Of a DNA stretch of 64,000 bases, positions 34,051-45,559 are shown piece by piece. Below the pieces are notes generated by a model. It was not told where the DNA came from, made no database searches, and saw only the letters and a list, made by a program, of their open reading frames with translations. Where the stretch lies: assembly GCF_009910675.1 (NCBI RefSeq), contig NZ_RSEJ01000002.1, forward strand, positions 1 to 64,000, given 5' to 3'. Both the position numbers and the translations under genes were made by a program. The first letter of the stretch is position 1. Each line of letters starts with the position of its first letter. The DNA is from Photobacterium alginatilyticum. Lineage in GTDB: Bacteria > Pseudomonadota > Gammaproteobacteria > Enterobacterales > Vibrionaceae.

Positions 34051-34668
34051 TTAGTTACGCTGGTCGTCAAGCTCTACACCTTTTGGCGGTGTAAACTTAA
34101 ACAGGTCACTCGGTTGCGCTTTGCCGCTGAACTTACTGAACGAGAAGTTGCTGCGCTGGCCGTCCTGCTCAACCACCGAGAAACTGCGTACTTCACCACT
34201 CTTGGCGACCGTTACCACGAACTTGCCCATCGAAGAGGTACGATCTTTCGGTGTCAGAGTAAAAGTATCGGCGGTCTGGGCAACATTGTATTTCGCCCAG
34301 TCAGCCGTGTTGTTGCGAGTTAGCAGTACAAACGGAGTTTGTTCAGTCGCATCGGCAAGCCACATTGCCGTCACCTGCTCGATAAACGGACTGTAATACC
34401 AGAGTGTCTTGCCATCCGAGATCAGCAGGTTTTCATCCGGCATCACCGTATTCCAGCGAAACAGGTTCGGACGTTGAATCGCAACATCCCCTTCCCCTTC
34501 CACCAGCAAATCACCTTCCGGGCTAATGACTTTTTGCTTAAATTCGGCACTGAAAGCATTCACTTTACCCAGCCTTGTGCTCAGCTCCTGCTGCGGCGTT
34601 GCCCATGCAGCGGAAGATAAGAAAACAGGGGCTGCGACAAGCAGACTTACTAATACTTTTTTTATCAT
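34051..34668 (-). CDS. lolA: Outer-membrane lipoprotein carrier LolA
   Basis: 205 aa periplasmic chaperone that carries lipoproteins from the LolCDE complex to LolB. A signal peptide of about 23 residues (MIKKVLVSLLVAAPVFLSSAAWA) is followed by TPQQELSTRLGKVNAFSAEFKQKV. The rest has the LolA beta-barrel pattern, including PNLFRWNTVMPDENLLISDGK. ATG at 34668 has AAAGGT about ten bases upstream. It lies directly downstream of ftsK, the conserved gammaproteobacterial order. Confidence 0.95.
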   Translation of the reverse strand: MIKKVLVSLLVAAPVFLSSAAWATPQQELSTRLGKVNAFSAEFKQKVISPEGDLLVEGEGDVAIQRPNLFRWNTVMPDENLLISDGKTLWYYSPFIEQVTAMWLADATEQTPFVLLTRNNTADWAKYNVAQTADTFTLTPKDRTSSMGKFVVTVAKSGEVRSFSVVEQDGQRSNFSFSKFSGKAQPSDLFKFTPPKGVELDDQRN

Positions 34669-34796
34669 TATGACTTAACCTTTTCGGTTCAAAACTGTTC
34701 AAATCGTTTGTGAACTGTCTCCAAAACCGCTCGGAAACAGTTATTGACTTCGGTTCTCACTCAGGCCCGCCTTCTCAGATCACTTCCTGATATAGC

Positions 34797-37700
34797 CTAG
34801 TCCTGTGGGGGTGGCGGTGGTGCCAACACCTCACGGTTGCCATTATGCCCCGGGGCACTGACGATACCATGCGCTTCCAGCTGCTCGACAATTCGCGCAG
34901 CCCGGTTGTAACCAATCTTAAATTTACGCTGCACGCCCGATACAGAGCCTCGGCGAGATTCGGCAACAAACGCCGCCACCTGATCAAACAACTGGTCGAG
35001 ATCATCGTCACCGCCACCAGCAGCCTCGCCCGGTAGCAAGCCTTCAGCCCCCTGATCAGCATTCAGAATACCGTCGATATACTGCGGCTTCCCGCGAGCT
35101 TTCCAGTCATTAACCACATTGTGGACATCATCATCAGAGGCAAATGCGCCGTGAACTCGGACAGGATGGTTTTTACCTGCAGGCAGGTACAGCATATCAC
35201 CCATGCCCAGCAAGGACTCCGCCCCGCCCTGGTCCAAAATGGTTCTCGAGTCCGTCTTGGTTGATACCGTAAAGGCCATTCGGCTAGGAATGTTCGCCTT
35301 GATCAAGCCTGTTATCACATCAACTGACGGCCGCTGAGTCGCCAGTACCAGGTGGATGCCAGCCGCACGGGCCTTCTGGGCCAGACGGGCAATCAGCTCT
35401 TCAACCTTCTTGCCGACGACCATCATCAAATCAGCGAACTCATCGACAATAACCACTATGCTTGGCATTTTTTCAAGCATTGGCGGGTATTCATCCATAC
35501 TGTCTCCCGGTTTCCACAACGGATCGTGGATCGGGTGGCCAGCCGCCGCCGCTTCTGCCAGCTTGGCGTTGTAACCGGCCAGATTACGTACTCCGACCGC
35601 AGCCATCAGTTTGTATCGGCGCTCCATTTCCCCGACACACCAGCGCAGGGCGTTACCGGCATCTTTCATGTCAGTAACAACTTCGGTCAGCAAGTGCGGG
35701 ATACCTTCGTAAATGGAAAGCTCCAGCATTTTCGGGTCAATCATGATGAAACGACAGTCTTCAGGCTTACACTTATACAGCAAGCTGACGATCATGACGT
35801 TCACACCCACCGACTTACCCGAGCCCGTGGTACCGGCTACCAACAAGTGCGGCATCTTGCTCAGGTCGGCGACAATCGCTTCCCCGGCAATATCATAGCC
35901 AAGCACAATCGGCAGGGCTGCCTTCATATCCTGGAACCGCTCGCTGCCCACCACTTCCGACATGTAGACAGTTTCGCGATTGACGTTTGGCAGCTCCAGA
36001 CCGATATAGGGCTTGCCCGGAATAACTTCGACCACACGTACGGCTGAAGCCGACAGTGCCCTGGCCAAGTCTTTCGCCAGGCCGGAAATCCGGCTGACCT
36101 TCACACCCGGCGCCAAATCCAGCTCGTAACGGGTGATTACCGGCCCCGGATAGACTCCCACGACCTTGGCTTTAATTTTATAGTCAGCCAATTTTGATTC
36201 GACCAGCATGGCCGTTTGTTTCAGTTCCTCTTCACTGGCCGGTTCGACAGTCTGTCGCGCCGGAGCCAGCAAATCAAGGGTCGGCATCGGTGTTGTCGGC
36301 ACCGGTAAATCCGCTTCTTTCTTCATCAGAAACGGATTATCCAACCCTGCCGCATGAGCCTGTGCCTTCTGGGCATCGCGGATCTTCTGCAAGAATGCTT
36401 CCTCGTCACTGACATCGCTATCATCTGCAACACCGCTTTCCTGCTCGGCACGCTCCAGTTCCGACATGCCGTCGTGGACACCAATCTCAATATCATCGGA
36501 GACAGGCATCACCTCCGGCGTCACAGCTTCAGGCTGCGAGTCTGCAACGCTCGGGACCGGCTGACTCTCTTCCGATACTACGGATCCCATCTGAACTGAA
36601 TGTGAACCTGGCTCGGTAGCTGCCGACTCAATAACCGCTGGCTGTGGCTGCAAGACTTCAGGTTCATCAAATTCGGATTCTGTTATCACAGGCTCCGGTG
36701 TAACTGGCTGCATTGTGACAGATTGTGTTGCTACAGGCGGTGTTGCAGGCTGCGAGGCGTTTTGGACAACAGGCTCTGGCAAAGGCTCAGCGAAAGTGGT
36801 GCTGTCATCAGCAACTACGCTTTGCATAGCGTCCGTGTCAATGGTCGGCAAGGTATCTTGCTCATCCATATAGACCGTGAAATTTTCGTCTTTATCGAGT
36901 TCTCGCTCAAGCTCAGCAATCGTGAGCCCCTTGGCCTTTTGCGGCTGCCTGCTCGTTATCGGCTCAGGTTGCCTATTCTCTGAAAATATAGACTCATGCT
37001 GTACTGGCGGCTCAATGCTACCCAATTCCGAATGCGCCGCAGTCAGCTCGACAAGTTCTTCTACCTGACCGTCGACCAGCACATCCTCAACGGTAATTGC
37101 ATCAGAGTGAACGACCGGGCTAGGTTTTAAGCGCTCTGGCATAACAATCTTGGGCGAGGACGGCGCATCGCTCCACGCTTGTTCGGAAAACTGCGGCTCT
37201 GTTCGAGACTCTCGGCGTGGTTCTCTGCGCTCAGCAGTACTCTCTGCAGCACTTGGCTTGCTCGATGACGCCAGCAGAACATCATCGGCATCCGGCGCTT
37301 CAGCCTGGCTTTCCTGGGCAAGTTGAGCGGCGTACGCAGTCTGTTGCTCATCCGGAATATCGGCGGCAAATGGCGTCAGCACCTCTGATTTATCCGAGCG
37401 CACCTTGTTAAGCAACCAGGCCAATGCTCCCAGAGTTGTCTCCCCCAAGGTATCGACAATGGTCAGCCAGGAAATACCGGTAAATAGCGTAAAGCCCACC
37501 GCCCAGATAAACATCAGCACCAATGTCGTTCCAAGCAGATTAAGCATCGGCAGGGCCATATTCGAGACGACATCGCCTATTACGCCACCGGAGGAAAAGT
37601 ACCAGATATCATCGAAGTTAAGATCAGCCAGCCCGCAGCTGGTCAGAAACAACAGCAACAGGCCCAGCAGCCGGGTGCCATAAATCATGAAGTCGATGGT

Positions 37701-38009
37701 CTCGCGCTCACCACGACGACGGAAAATCACCCATGCCCCCAATACAATCGCCACAGGCAACGGGTAGGCCAGCGAGCCGAGGGTAAACAGAAAAGTATCT
37801 GCCACCAGTGCGCCCAGTGCACCGGCTTTGTTTTGCACGGGCCCTTCCCAGGCCGTTTGTGACCACGAAGGATCGGCTGGATCAAAACTTACCAGGGCAA
37901 CCATGATAAATATCGCGGCCAATATGCCTATGATCAGAAAGCTTTCTAGCAGACGCTGTCCCCCAGAAAGGCGTATTTTTGGCTGCTGTGTGCCTTTAAC
38001 TTTCCTCAA
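34797..38009 (-). CDS. ftsK: DNA translocase FtsK
   Basis: 1070 aa from the chosen start. An N-terminal part of about 190 residues with four membrane helices anchors it at the septum. A long acidic linker rich in Pro, Gln, Ser and Glu (about 200-560) follows. The motor has Walker A GTTGSGKS near residue 705 and Walker [13 protein letters not shown]. The C-terminal gamma winged helix ([25 protein letters not shown]) reads KOPS and activates XerCD at dif. The frame is open up to a GTG at 38075. TTG at 38009 is preferred because CGGAG lies six bases upstream and the resulting N-terminus fits homologues. It precedes lolA and is divergent from nothing; lrp upstream runs in the same direction. Confidence 0.94.
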   Translation of the reverse strand: MRKVKGTQQPKIRLSGGQRLLESFLIIGILAAIFIMVALVSFDPADPSWSQTAWEGPVQNKAGALGALVADTFLFTLGSLAYPLPVAIVLGAWVIFRRRGERETIDFMIYGTRLLGLLLLFLTSCGLADLNFDDIWYFSSGGVIGDVVSNMALPMLNLLGTTLVLMFIWAVGFTLFTGISWLTIVDTLGETTLGALAWLLNKVRSDKSEVLTPFAADIPDEQQTAYAAQLAQESQAEAPDADDVLLASSSKPSAAESTAERREPRRESRTEPQFSEQAWSDAPSSPKIVMPERLKPSPVVHSDAITVEDVLVDGQVEELVELTAAHSELGSIEPPVQHESIFSENRQPEPITSRQPQKAKGLTIAELERELDKDENFTVYMDEQDTLPTIDTDAMQSVVADDSTTFAEPLPEPVVQNASQPATPPVATQSVTMQPVTPEPVITESEFDEPEVLQPQPAVIESAATEPGSHSVQMGSVVSEESQPVPSVADSQPEAVTPEVMPVSDDIEIGVHDGMSELERAEQESGVADDSDVSDEEAFLQKIRDAQKAQAHAAGLDNPFLMKKEADLPVPTTPMPTLDLLAPARQTVEPASEEELKQTAMLVESKLADYKIKAKVVGVYPGPVITRYELDLAPGVKVSRISGLAKDLARALSASAVRVVEVIPGKPYIGLELPNVNRETVYMSEVVGSERFQDMKAALPIVLGYDIAGEAIVADLSKMPHLLVAGTTGSGKSVGVNVMIVSLLYKCKPEDCRFIMIDPKMLELSIYEGIPHLLTEVVTDMKDAGNALRWCVGEMERRYKLMAAVGVRNLAGYNAKLAEAAAAGHPIHDPLWKPGDSMDEYPPMLEKMPSIVVIVDEFADLMMVVGKKVEELIARLAQKARAAGIHLVLATQRPSVDVITGLIKANIPSRMAFTVSTKTDSRTILDQGGAESLLGMGDMLYLPAGKNHPVRVHGAFASDDDVHNVVNDWKARGKPQYIDGILNADQGAEGLLPGEAAGGGDDDLDQLFDQVAAFVAESRRGSVSGVQRKFKIGYNRAARIVEQLEAHGIVSAPGHNGNREVLAPPPPPQD

Positions 38010-38075
38010 AAAACACTCCGGTGTAACAATTGTTGTCGCCTGGTTCCCTATCAGCCGATGCGCAAGGCTTTGCAC

Positions 38076-38334
38076 TATTGATTATGGTGATTAACTGGTG
38101 CAAAAGGCTGTCGGTCAGGTCAATTTAAATCTAGTGCCCTATCTTATACCACTTGTCGTCTTTTTTTGACTATTACAAGAAAAGTGGGAGCAAAGCACTA
38201 AACTCACGAGATTTCTCTGTCGCGCAGAAAAGCAAATGCCATTGTAAACATTTGTCGAAAGGAAAGATTCATCAGAGTGTTAATTCAGCGCGGCAGGTGG
38301 CGAATTATTGTGCATACGGTGAGTTTTGTAGGGG
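38076..38334. other. Spacer between lrp and ftsK
   Basis: No gene was found. The ftsK end is AT-rich and includes TATAAG-like sequence on the minus strand, so it probably carries the ftsK promoter. I cannot define -35 and -10 with confidence. Confidence 0.45.
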
Positions 38335-38364
38335 ATAAAACAAATCAAGCGGCCTAGGCCGCTT
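38335..38364 (-). terminator. Terminator of lrp
   Basis: The palindrome AAGCGGCC/GGCCGCTT is followed on the minus strand by GATTTGTTTT. The T-run is offset by a few bases. Confidence 0.6.
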
Positions 38365-38400
38365 AATTTATGACCGTCAGAACGGCAATGTCATGCAGGA

Positions 38401-38895
38401 TTAGCGAGTCTTGATAACCAGGTTGTTGGTCTGCTTCACTTCTTCCATGACGACATAGGTACGGGTGTCATTTACGCCAGGCAAGCGTAGCAGGGTTTCA
38501 CCCAGCAGCTTACGGTACGCTGACATATCTGATACGCGAGTTTTCAACAGGTAGTCGAAATCACCAGATACCAAGTGACATTCCTGAATGTCTTCCAGCT
38601 CTTGAACAGACTTATTGAACTGTTCAAATACATCTGGCGCACCGCGGTTAAGCGTAATTTCAACGAAAACCAGCAGTGATGCATCAAGAAATTGGGGATT
38701 TAGCAGAGCCGTATAGCCGCTAATGTACCCTTGACGCTCCAGTCGACGAACACGTTCGAGACACGGAGTTGGAGATAAGCCTACACGTTTTGATAACTCA
38801 ACATTTGAGATACGACCGTCTTTTTGCAGTTCATTCAATATGTTACGGTCAATTCTATCCAATTCCTTGGATGGTTTCTTTTTGGTATCTACCAT
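38401..38895 (-). CDS. lrp: Leucine-responsive regulatory protein
   Basis: 164 aa Lrp/AsnC family DNA-binding regulator that responds to leucine and alanine. The N-terminal helix-turn-helix spans about residues 12-60 (LDRIDRNILNELQKDGRISNVELSKRVGLSPTPCLERVRRLE), followed by the C-terminal RAM domain (residues about 75-160). It matches E. coli Lrp in length and over its whole sequence. It is divergent from ald with 157 bases between them, so direct control of ald, a typical Lrp-type target, is likely. Confidence 0.96.
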   Translation of the reverse strand: MVDTKKKPSKELDRIDRNILNELQKDGRISNVELSKRVGLSPTPCLERVRRLERQGYISGYTALLNPQFLDASLLVFVEITLNRGAPDVFEQFNKSVQELEDIQECHLVSGDFDYLLKTRVSDMSAYRKLLGETLLRLPGVNDTRTYVVMEEVKQTNNLVIKTR

Positions 38896-39052
38896 TTTTT
38901 ATTCCACCTTCTTACTTCCTTGCAAAAAAATATACTACAACTTTCTATTATTTAGAATCAAATACTCTGATAGTCAAACTATACTGCCAATAGATCCGCA
39001 TTTACAACCTTGTCAATAGCCAATCGTACTATGATGCCAAGGGAGAAGCAGG

Positions 39053-40174
39053 ATGATCATTGGTGTACCCAAAGAAATCAAAAACCACGAATATCGCGTC
39101 GGGCTGGTTACCAGCAGCGTTCGTGAACTGGTCTCATTAGGCCATCAGGTTCTCATCGAAACCAATGCCGGTAGTGGAATTGGTCTATCTGATTCAGACT
39201 ATCAAGCTGCTGGCGCTTCAATTATTTCAACTGCTAAAGAAGTTTTTACCAGATCAGAGATGATTGTCAAAGTAAAAGAGCCTCAAGCAGCAGAAAGAGC
39301 CATGCTGAATGAAGGACAAATTTTATTCACTTATCTCCATCTTGCCCCAGATTTTCCACAAACAAAAGACCTAATTGACAGCAAAGCTATCTGTATAGCT
39401 TATGAAACGGTCACAGATCATCTAGGAAGACTACCATTATTGGCACCAATGTCTGAAGTTGCCGGCAGAATGTCTATCCAGGCAGGAGCACAAACTCTAG
39501 AGAATTCTAATGGTGGACGCGGGTTGTTACTCAGCGGAGTTCCCGGCGTAGAACCTGCTAAAGTTGTCGTCCTCGGTGGTGGTGTCGTCGGCTCTAACGC
39601 GGCAAGAATGGCCATTGGCATGCGAGCCGATGTCACGATCCTCGACCGTAACCTCGATACCCTTCGTGCCCTCGATGTCGAATTTCAGGGCAAGGCCAAA
39701 GTCATCTACTCTACCCACGAAGCGATTGACCGGCTGGTTCCCGATGCAGACGTGATTATCGGCGCCGTACTGATCCCGGGGGCAGCCGCACCGAAACTGA
39801 TCACCGCCGAGCACGTGAAGCAGATGAAGCCAGGCTCGGCGCTGGTTGATGTGGCCATCGACCAGGGCGGCTGCTTTGAAACATCGCATCCGACGACCCA
39901 TACCGATCCGACCTATATTGTCGATGATGTCGTTCACTACTGCGTTGCCAATATGCCCGGCGCTGTTGCCCGCACCTCGGCGTTTGCCCTCAATAATGCA
40001 ACCTTGCCCTACGTGATCAAACTTGCCAGTAGCGGTTACAAGAAAGCATTGCTGGACGATCCGGGATTCCTTGCCGGACTGAACGTGATCCATGGCAAAA
40101 TCACCTGCAAAGAAGTCGCCGAAGCGTTCGATTTGCACTATACCGACCCAGAGGTTGCAATCAGTATGCATTAA
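39053..40174 (+). CDS. ald: Alanine dehydrogenase
   Basis: 373 aa NAD-dependent enzyme that interconverts L-alanine and pyruvate plus ammonia. The N-terminus MIIGVPKEIKNHEYRVGL, the catalytic-site segment near residue 70-100 and the Rossmann motif VVVLGGGVVGSNAARMA at about 170-186 are typical. ATG at 39053 has AAGG and GGAG-like purines upstream (GGGAGAAGCAGG). By hand count the 5' part (39241-39420) is about 38% GC with several AGA codons, while 39781-39840 is 65% GC. This is unlike a uniform gene and suggests recombination inside it. The protein itself looks intact. Confidence 0.95.
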   Translation: MIIGVPKEIKNHEYRVGLVTSSVRELVSLGHQVLIETNAGSGIGLSDSDYQAAGASIISTAKEVFTRSEMIVKVKEPQAAERAMLNEGQILFTYLHLAPDFPQTKDLIDSKAICIAYETVTDHLGRLPLLAPMSEVAGRMSIQAGAQTLENSNGGRGLLLSGVPGVEPAKVVVLGGGVVGSNAARMAIGMRADVTILDRNLDTLRALDVEFQGKAKVIYSTHEAIDRLVPDADVIIGAVLIPGAAAPKLITAEHVKQMKPGSALVDVAIDQGGCFETSHPTTHTDPTYIVDDVVHYCVANMPGAVARTSAFALNNATLPYVIKLASSGYKKALLDDPGFLAGLNVIHGKITCKEVAEAFDLHYTDPEVAISMH

Positions 40175-40180
40175 AATATG

Positions 40181-40218
40181 CGACTCACTTATTAGAACCA
40201 CTAGAAATAAGTGAGTCG
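40181..40218. repeat. 13-bp perfect inverted repeat downstream of ald
   Basis: CGACTCACTTATT and AATAAGTGAGTCG are separated by 12 bases. There is no T-run after it on either strand, so it is not a standard intrinsic terminator. Confidence 0.75.
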
Positions 40219-40247
40219 GAACAATACTAAGGTGTTGTGACTTACCC

Positions 40248-41384
<1,137 letters not shown>

Positions 41385-41392
41385 TCAAAATC

Positions 41393-41420
41393 GGCCGCTA
41401 CCCCGTAGCGGCTGCTTTTA
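41393..41420 (+). terminator. Probable terminator of trxB
   Basis: The stem GCCGCTAC/GTAGCGGC has a three-base loop and is followed by TGCTTTTA. The T-run is short, so partial read-through into cydD is possible. Confidence 0.55.
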
Positions 41421-41466
41421 GCCTTCTACCTTTCTGCTCGCTGCCATTTACGGCACAAGATATCTT

Positions 41467-43239
41467 ATGGACAAACAATTACAACGAGACTTGACCAAGT
41501 GGTTAAAGTCACAAAGCAAGCTCGCCAAACGCTGGCTGATGTTCAGTGTCGGGCTTGGATTTCTTTCCGGGGTGCTACTCGTCGGCCAGGCTGCGCTGCT
41601 TGCCCACATTCTCCATCAACTTATTATCGAACAGACTGATAAATATGAGCTGGTAAACAGTTTTCTCGGTCTGATCCTGATTGTCGGACTCCGCGCAGGC
41701 TGCAGCTGGGGACGTGAAATATACGGTTACCGCTGCGGCGAACAAATCCGGCTTCATATTCGACAGCTTATCCTTAACCGCCTGCACAACCTTGGCCCGG
41801 CCTACATCAAGGGCAAACCGGCAGGTACCTGGGCCAGTCTGGTACTGGAACAGGTTGAAGAAATGCAAGATTTCTTCTCGCGCTATATCCCGCAGATGTC
41901 TATTGCGGTGCTGGTTCCGCTGGTTATCCTGTTTGCCGTCTTTCCGCTGAACTGGGCTGCCGGTCTGATTTTCCTGATCACCGCCCCGCTGGTGCCGATT
42001 TTCATGGCACTGGTTGGTTTAGGTGCGGCTGATGCCAACCGACGCAACTTTAAGGCCCTACAACGCCTTTCAGGGCATTTTTACGACCGCCTGCAGGGAT
42101 TATCGACACTTCGTTTGTTTAACCGCGCAGAAGCCGAAGCAGAGAACTTACACGCTGCCTCGCATGTACTGCGCAAGCGTACGATGGAAGTATTGCGACT
42201 CGCCTTCCTTTCCTCGGCAGTGCTGGAGTTTTTCTCTGCCATCTCGGTGGCCATCGTTGCCGTCTACTTTGGCTTTGCCTTCATCGGCGAGCTGAACTTC
42301 GGTAACTACGGTGTCCCGCTATCGCTATTTACCGGTTTGTTTGTGCTGGTACTGGCCCCTGAGTTTTATCAACCGCTGCGCGATTTAGGGACTTTCTACC
42401 ATGCCAAGGCCCAGGCCATTGGTGCCGCAGAGTCGATTGTCGAGTTTCTCAATGCGGAAGCCGACGAGATGACCCAAGGTGACGAGGAGTTACCGTCACC
42501 TGAAACCATCCGGATCAGCGTTCAGGATCTGGAAGTACTGAGTCCGCAGGGCCAGATTCTGGCTGGCCCACTGAGCTTTGACATTCAGGCCCATGAGCAA
42601 GTTGCCCTTGTCGGCCCGAGCGGTGCCGGTAAAACCAGCCTGCTCAATGCGCTACTGGGCTTTCTGCCATATCGTGGCAGCCTGAAAATCAACGGTGTAG
42701 AACTCAAGCAGCTTGACCATAGCGAATGGCGCCAGACAATCAGCTGGGTGGGGCAAAACCCGCTGCTGGTACACGGTACCGTGCGTGACAATATTACCCT
42801 CGGCAACCCACTGGCGACCGATAAGCATGTTACTCAGGTTGCGCAGCAGGCCTATGCCGATGAATTTATCAGCCGCCTTGAGAAAGGCTACAGCCATCAG
42901 GTCGGCGACCGCTCCGGTGGCCTGTCTGTTGGTCAGGCACAACGTATCGCTGTCGCACGGGCCATGTTACAAAACGGTGCCTTCTGGTTACTGGACGAGC
43001 CGACAGCCAGCCTGGATGCCAACAGTGAACACCTGGTACTGGAAAGCCTGACAATGGCTGTCAAAGGCCAGACTACCCTAATGGTCAGCCACCGCCTTGA
43101 CCAGTTAGCGGCCATGGATCGTGTACTGGTGCTGGAAAACGGCAAACTGGTTCAGAACGGTCATTTTGATCACATCCGCCAGCACGGCCTGCTCGCCGAT
43201 ATGCTCGCCCACACAGACAAGAGGGATCTCGATGCGTGA
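41467..43239 (+). CDS. cydD: Heterodimeric ABC exporter subunit CydD
   Basis: 590 aa half-transporter: six membrane helices (residues about 20-330) and a C-terminal ATPase. Walker A is GPSGAGKTS near residue 380, the signature is LSVGQAQRIAVARAM, and Walker B is FWLLDEPTASLD. CydDC exports glutathione and cysteine to the periplasm and is needed for cytochrome bd assembly. ATG at 41467 has a weak ribosome binding site. Its last eight bases overlap the start of cydC. Confidence 0.95.
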   Translation: MDKQLQRDLTKWLKSQSKLAKRWLMFSVGLGFLSGVLLVGQAALLAHILHQLIIEQTDKYELVNSFLGLILIVGLRAGCSWGREIYGYRCGEQIRLHIRQLILNRLHNLGPAYIKGKPAGTWASLVLEQVEEMQDFFSRYIPQMSIAVLVPLVILFAVFPLNWAAGLIFLITAPLVPIFMALVGLGAADANRRNFKALQRLSGHFYDRLQGLSTLRLFNRAEAEAENLHAASHVLRKRTMEVLRLAFLSSAVLEFFSAISVAIVAVYFGFAFIGELNFGNYGVPLSLFTGLFVLVLAPEFYQPLRDLGTFYHAKAQAIGAAESIVEFLNAEADEMTQGDEELPSPETIRISVQDLEVLSPQGQILAGPLSFDIQAHEQVALVGPSGAGKTSLLNALLGFLPYRGSLKINGVELKQLDHSEWRQTISWVGQNPLLVHGTVRDNITLGNPLATDKHVTQVAQQAYADEFISRLEKGYSHQVGDRSGGLSVGQAQRIAVARAMLQNGAFWLLDEPTASLDANSEHLVLESLTMAVKGQTTLMVSHRLDQLAAMDRVLVLENGKLVQNGHFDHIRQHGLLADMLAHTDKRDLDA

Positions 43240-44953
43240 TTTAATCCCTTACCTGAAACTCTATCGCAAACACTGGTTTGGCCTGACACTCGGCATGCTA
43301 CTTGGATTGGCAACCCTGTTGTCAGCGCTCAGCCTGCTGACGCTTTCAGGGTGGTTTATCGCCGCCTCTGCCGTAGCCGGACTGACTATTGCCCGGGAAA
43401 CCTTTAACTACATGCTACCGGGAGCCGGTGTACGGGGATTCTCGATGGCACGTACTGCCGGTCGCTGGGGCGAACGCGTAGTCAGCCACAACGCCACCTT
43501 CAAGCTGCTTGCCGATCTGCGTCTGTTCTTCTTTCGCAAACTGACGCCGCTGATCCCCGGCCGCCAGGCAAACCTGCGGGATGCCGATTTGCTCAATCGC
43601 CTGGTTGCCGACGTAGATGCTATGGACCATGTGTACCTGCGTCTTGTCAGCCCGCTGGTGATCGGCGTCATTGCCCTGCTGGCGATCACCGGCTTTCTGG
43701 CCTGGTTTGATCTTGTTATCGGCCTGACACTGGGCTTCATTCTATTGGCGCTGATGTTCACCCTGCCAGTTATCTTTTATCGGTTAGGTAAAACCAATGG
43801 TGAAGCACTGACCTATGCCAAGGCCAACTATCGGGTAAAACTACTCGACTGGATCCAGGGCCATGCCGAACTGCTGCTGTTCAATGCCGAAGAGCGCTAC
43901 CGTGAACAGGCTATTGCCGAACAAGACGCCTTACTTGCTGCACAGCGCAAGATGGCAAGCCTTACCGGTCTTGCTAATGCGATTCTGATGGCAGCAACAG
44001 GCTGGACACTGGTCCTGATCACCTGGATTGCTGCCGACGGTATTGGCGGTGCAGCCCCCGATCCGTTTGTTGCCATGGTTGCCTTTGCCACCATGGCAAG
44101 CTTCGAGATCATGATGCCGGTTGCCGGTGCTTTCCAGTACCTGGGGCAGACATTGACCTCTGCCCGCCGCCTGAATGAGATTATTGAAGCGACACCCGAC
44201 ACACCGTTTGATCCGAACGGTCATCAAGCGCAGGTCAACGGTGATATCAGTATTCGCAATATCACCTACACCTACTATGGTAGCGACGAGCCGGTACTGA
44301 AAGATGTCTCTCTTGAACTGAAACAGGGCGAAAAACTGGCTCTGCTTGGCCGTACAGGCTGTGGCAAATCGACACTGCTGCAACTGCTGACCCGTAACTG
44401 GGATCCGCAGCAAGGCGACATCAGTATTGATGGTATCGCCCTGCCAGCATGGCACGAAGACTCACTGCGCCAGGCGATCACTGTCGTTAGCCAACGAGTG
44501 GATGTCTTCAATGGCTCGCTGCGTGAAAACCTTGTTCTTGCCAAGCCGGATGGCTCTGATGATGAATTCAGGGACGCACTGGCAAAAGTCGGTCTTGAGG
44601 CCCTGCTTGAAGGCAAAGGGCTGGATACCTGGCTGGGAGAAGGTGGCCGTCAGATTTCGGGGGGCGAACGCCGCCGGATCGGTATTGCCCGCGCGCTACT
44701 GCATGATGCGCCCATCCTGCTGATGGACGAACCCACCGAAGGGCTGGATCGTCGTACAGAGCAGCAGATCATCAAATTGCTGCTTGATCATGCCAAAGAC
44801 AAAACCGTATTGTTCATCACACACCGCCTTGTCGGGCTGGATCAGATGGATCAGATTTGCCTGATGGATGAAGGGAAAATCATCGAGAGCGGGCAGCATG
44901 ATATGCTCTTGGCCGAAGGCGGCCGCTATGCCGAACTGTGCAACCGGATCTAG
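43232..44953 (+). CDS. cydC: Heterodimeric ABC exporter subunit CydC
   Basis: 573 aa partner of CydD. Six membrane helices (about 15-310) are followed by an ATPase domain with Walker A GRTGCGKST near residue 371-379, signature QISGGERRRIGIARAL and Walker B ILLMDEPTEGLD. ATG at 43232 (MRDLIPYLKLYRKHWFG) lies inside the cydD stop region, an eight-base overlap that implies translational coupling. The open frame extends upstream to 43121, but that part lies within cydD and has no family match. It is closed by the strong terminator 44970-45001. Confidence 0.95.
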   Translation: MRDLIPYLKLYRKHWFGLTLGMLLGLATLLSALSLLTLSGWFIAASAVAGLTIARETFNYMLPGAGVRGFSMARTAGRWGERVVSHNATFKLLADLRLFFFRKLTPLIPGRQANLRDADLLNRLVADVDAMDHVYLRLVSPLVIGVIALLAITGFLAWFDLVIGLTLGFILLALMFTLPVIFYRLGKTNGEALTYAKANYRVKLLDWIQGHAELLLFNAEERYREQAIAEQDALLAAQRKMASLTGLANAILMAATGWTLVLITWIAADGIGGAAPDPFVAMVAFATMASFEIMMPVAGAFQYLGQTLTSARRLNEIIEATPDTPFDPNGHQAQVNGDISIRNITYTYYGSDEPVLKDVSLELKQGEKLALLGRTGCGKSTLLQLLTRNWDPQQGDISIDGIALPAWHEDSLRQAITVVSQRVDVFNGSLRENLVLAKPDGSDDEFRDALAKVGLEALLEGKGLDTWLGEGGRQISGGERRRIGIARALLHDAPILLMDEPTEGLDRRTEQQIIKLLLDHAKDKTVLFITHRLVGLDQMDQICLMDEGKIIESGQHDMLLAEGGRYAELCNRI

Positions 44954-44969
44954 AAACTAGAAAAGATTA

Positions 44970-45001
44970 AGCGAGGGATACAGGTCCCTCGCTTTTTTTA
45001 T
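44970..45001 (+). terminator. Terminator of cydDC
   Basis: The stem AGCGAGGGA/TCCCTCGCT has a six-base loop, followed by TTTTTTATTTT. Confidence 0.9.
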
Positions 45002-45014
45002 TTTGAGCCTTACG

Positions 45015-45476
45015 TTACAGAACCTTATCGACCCTGACCCCTTCGTCAAAATAGAGGATCCGCACACTGTCTCCACGCTGGAATATCATTTGCTGGTCGA
45101 CATCCTGAATCACATCGATGAGCCTGCCATCCTCCGTTTTAATCAGAAGTTCAACCAATCGATAATCAACGACCTTCTGGACCGGTTGACGATTATGGGC
45201 AATACCAGCCCCGGCGACAACACCCACTGCGGTAGCTACTTCACGCCCGGTGCCACCACCGAACTGATTACCGATCAACCCTCCAACAACACCACCAAGC
45301 AGGGTTTCCCACCCGTTGCGCTGGGAGTTAATGACCTCCTGATGAGAAATATAACGTACCGAATCGACATCACCGAACACGATTTTATTAACCGTACGGG
45401 CCTCGTTTCGATTATATGGCGCAGCTGTCGCAACAAGAGGAAGCAATAGCAGTAACATTAAGAACTTTCTCATCAT
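45015..45476 (-). CDS. Glycine-zipper 2TM domain envelope protein
   Basis: 153 aa. A signal peptide of about 19 residues (MMRKFLMLLLLLPLVATAA) has no lipobox cysteine. The central GGVVGGLIGNQFGGGTGREVATAVGVVAGAGIA region (residues about 61-93) is a glycine zipper of the Rick_17kDa_Anti/SlyB-type family. Such proteins sit in the outer membrane or periplasm; the function is not defined. The C-terminal 50 residues are soluble. Two adjacent ATGs (45476 and 45473) can serve; GAGGAAATTAT fits the first. It is convergent with cydDC. Confidence 0.82.
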   Translation of the reverse strand: MMRKFLMLLLLLPLVATAAPYNRNEARTVNKIVFGDVDSVRYISHQEVINSQRNGWETLLGGVVGGLIGNQFGGGTGREVATAVGVVAGAGIAHNRQPVQKVVDYRLVELLIKTEDGRLIDVIQDVDQQMIFQRGDSVRILYFDEGVRVDKVL

Positions 45477-45559
45477 ATAATTTCCTCAATGGGGGTAACT
45501 GTATATCTAGCTACCTATATTATTTATTCTTGTATTAAGCACCAACGACTACAGTACTT

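Noticed and set aside
35352..36047. 231-codon plus-strand frame opposite ftsK
   Set aside because: It lies antisense to the FtsK motor domain, which is strongly conserved.
39527..40201. 224-codon minus-strand frame opposite ald
   Set aside because: It lies in the GC-rich 3' part of ald, where high third-position GC opens the opposite frame.
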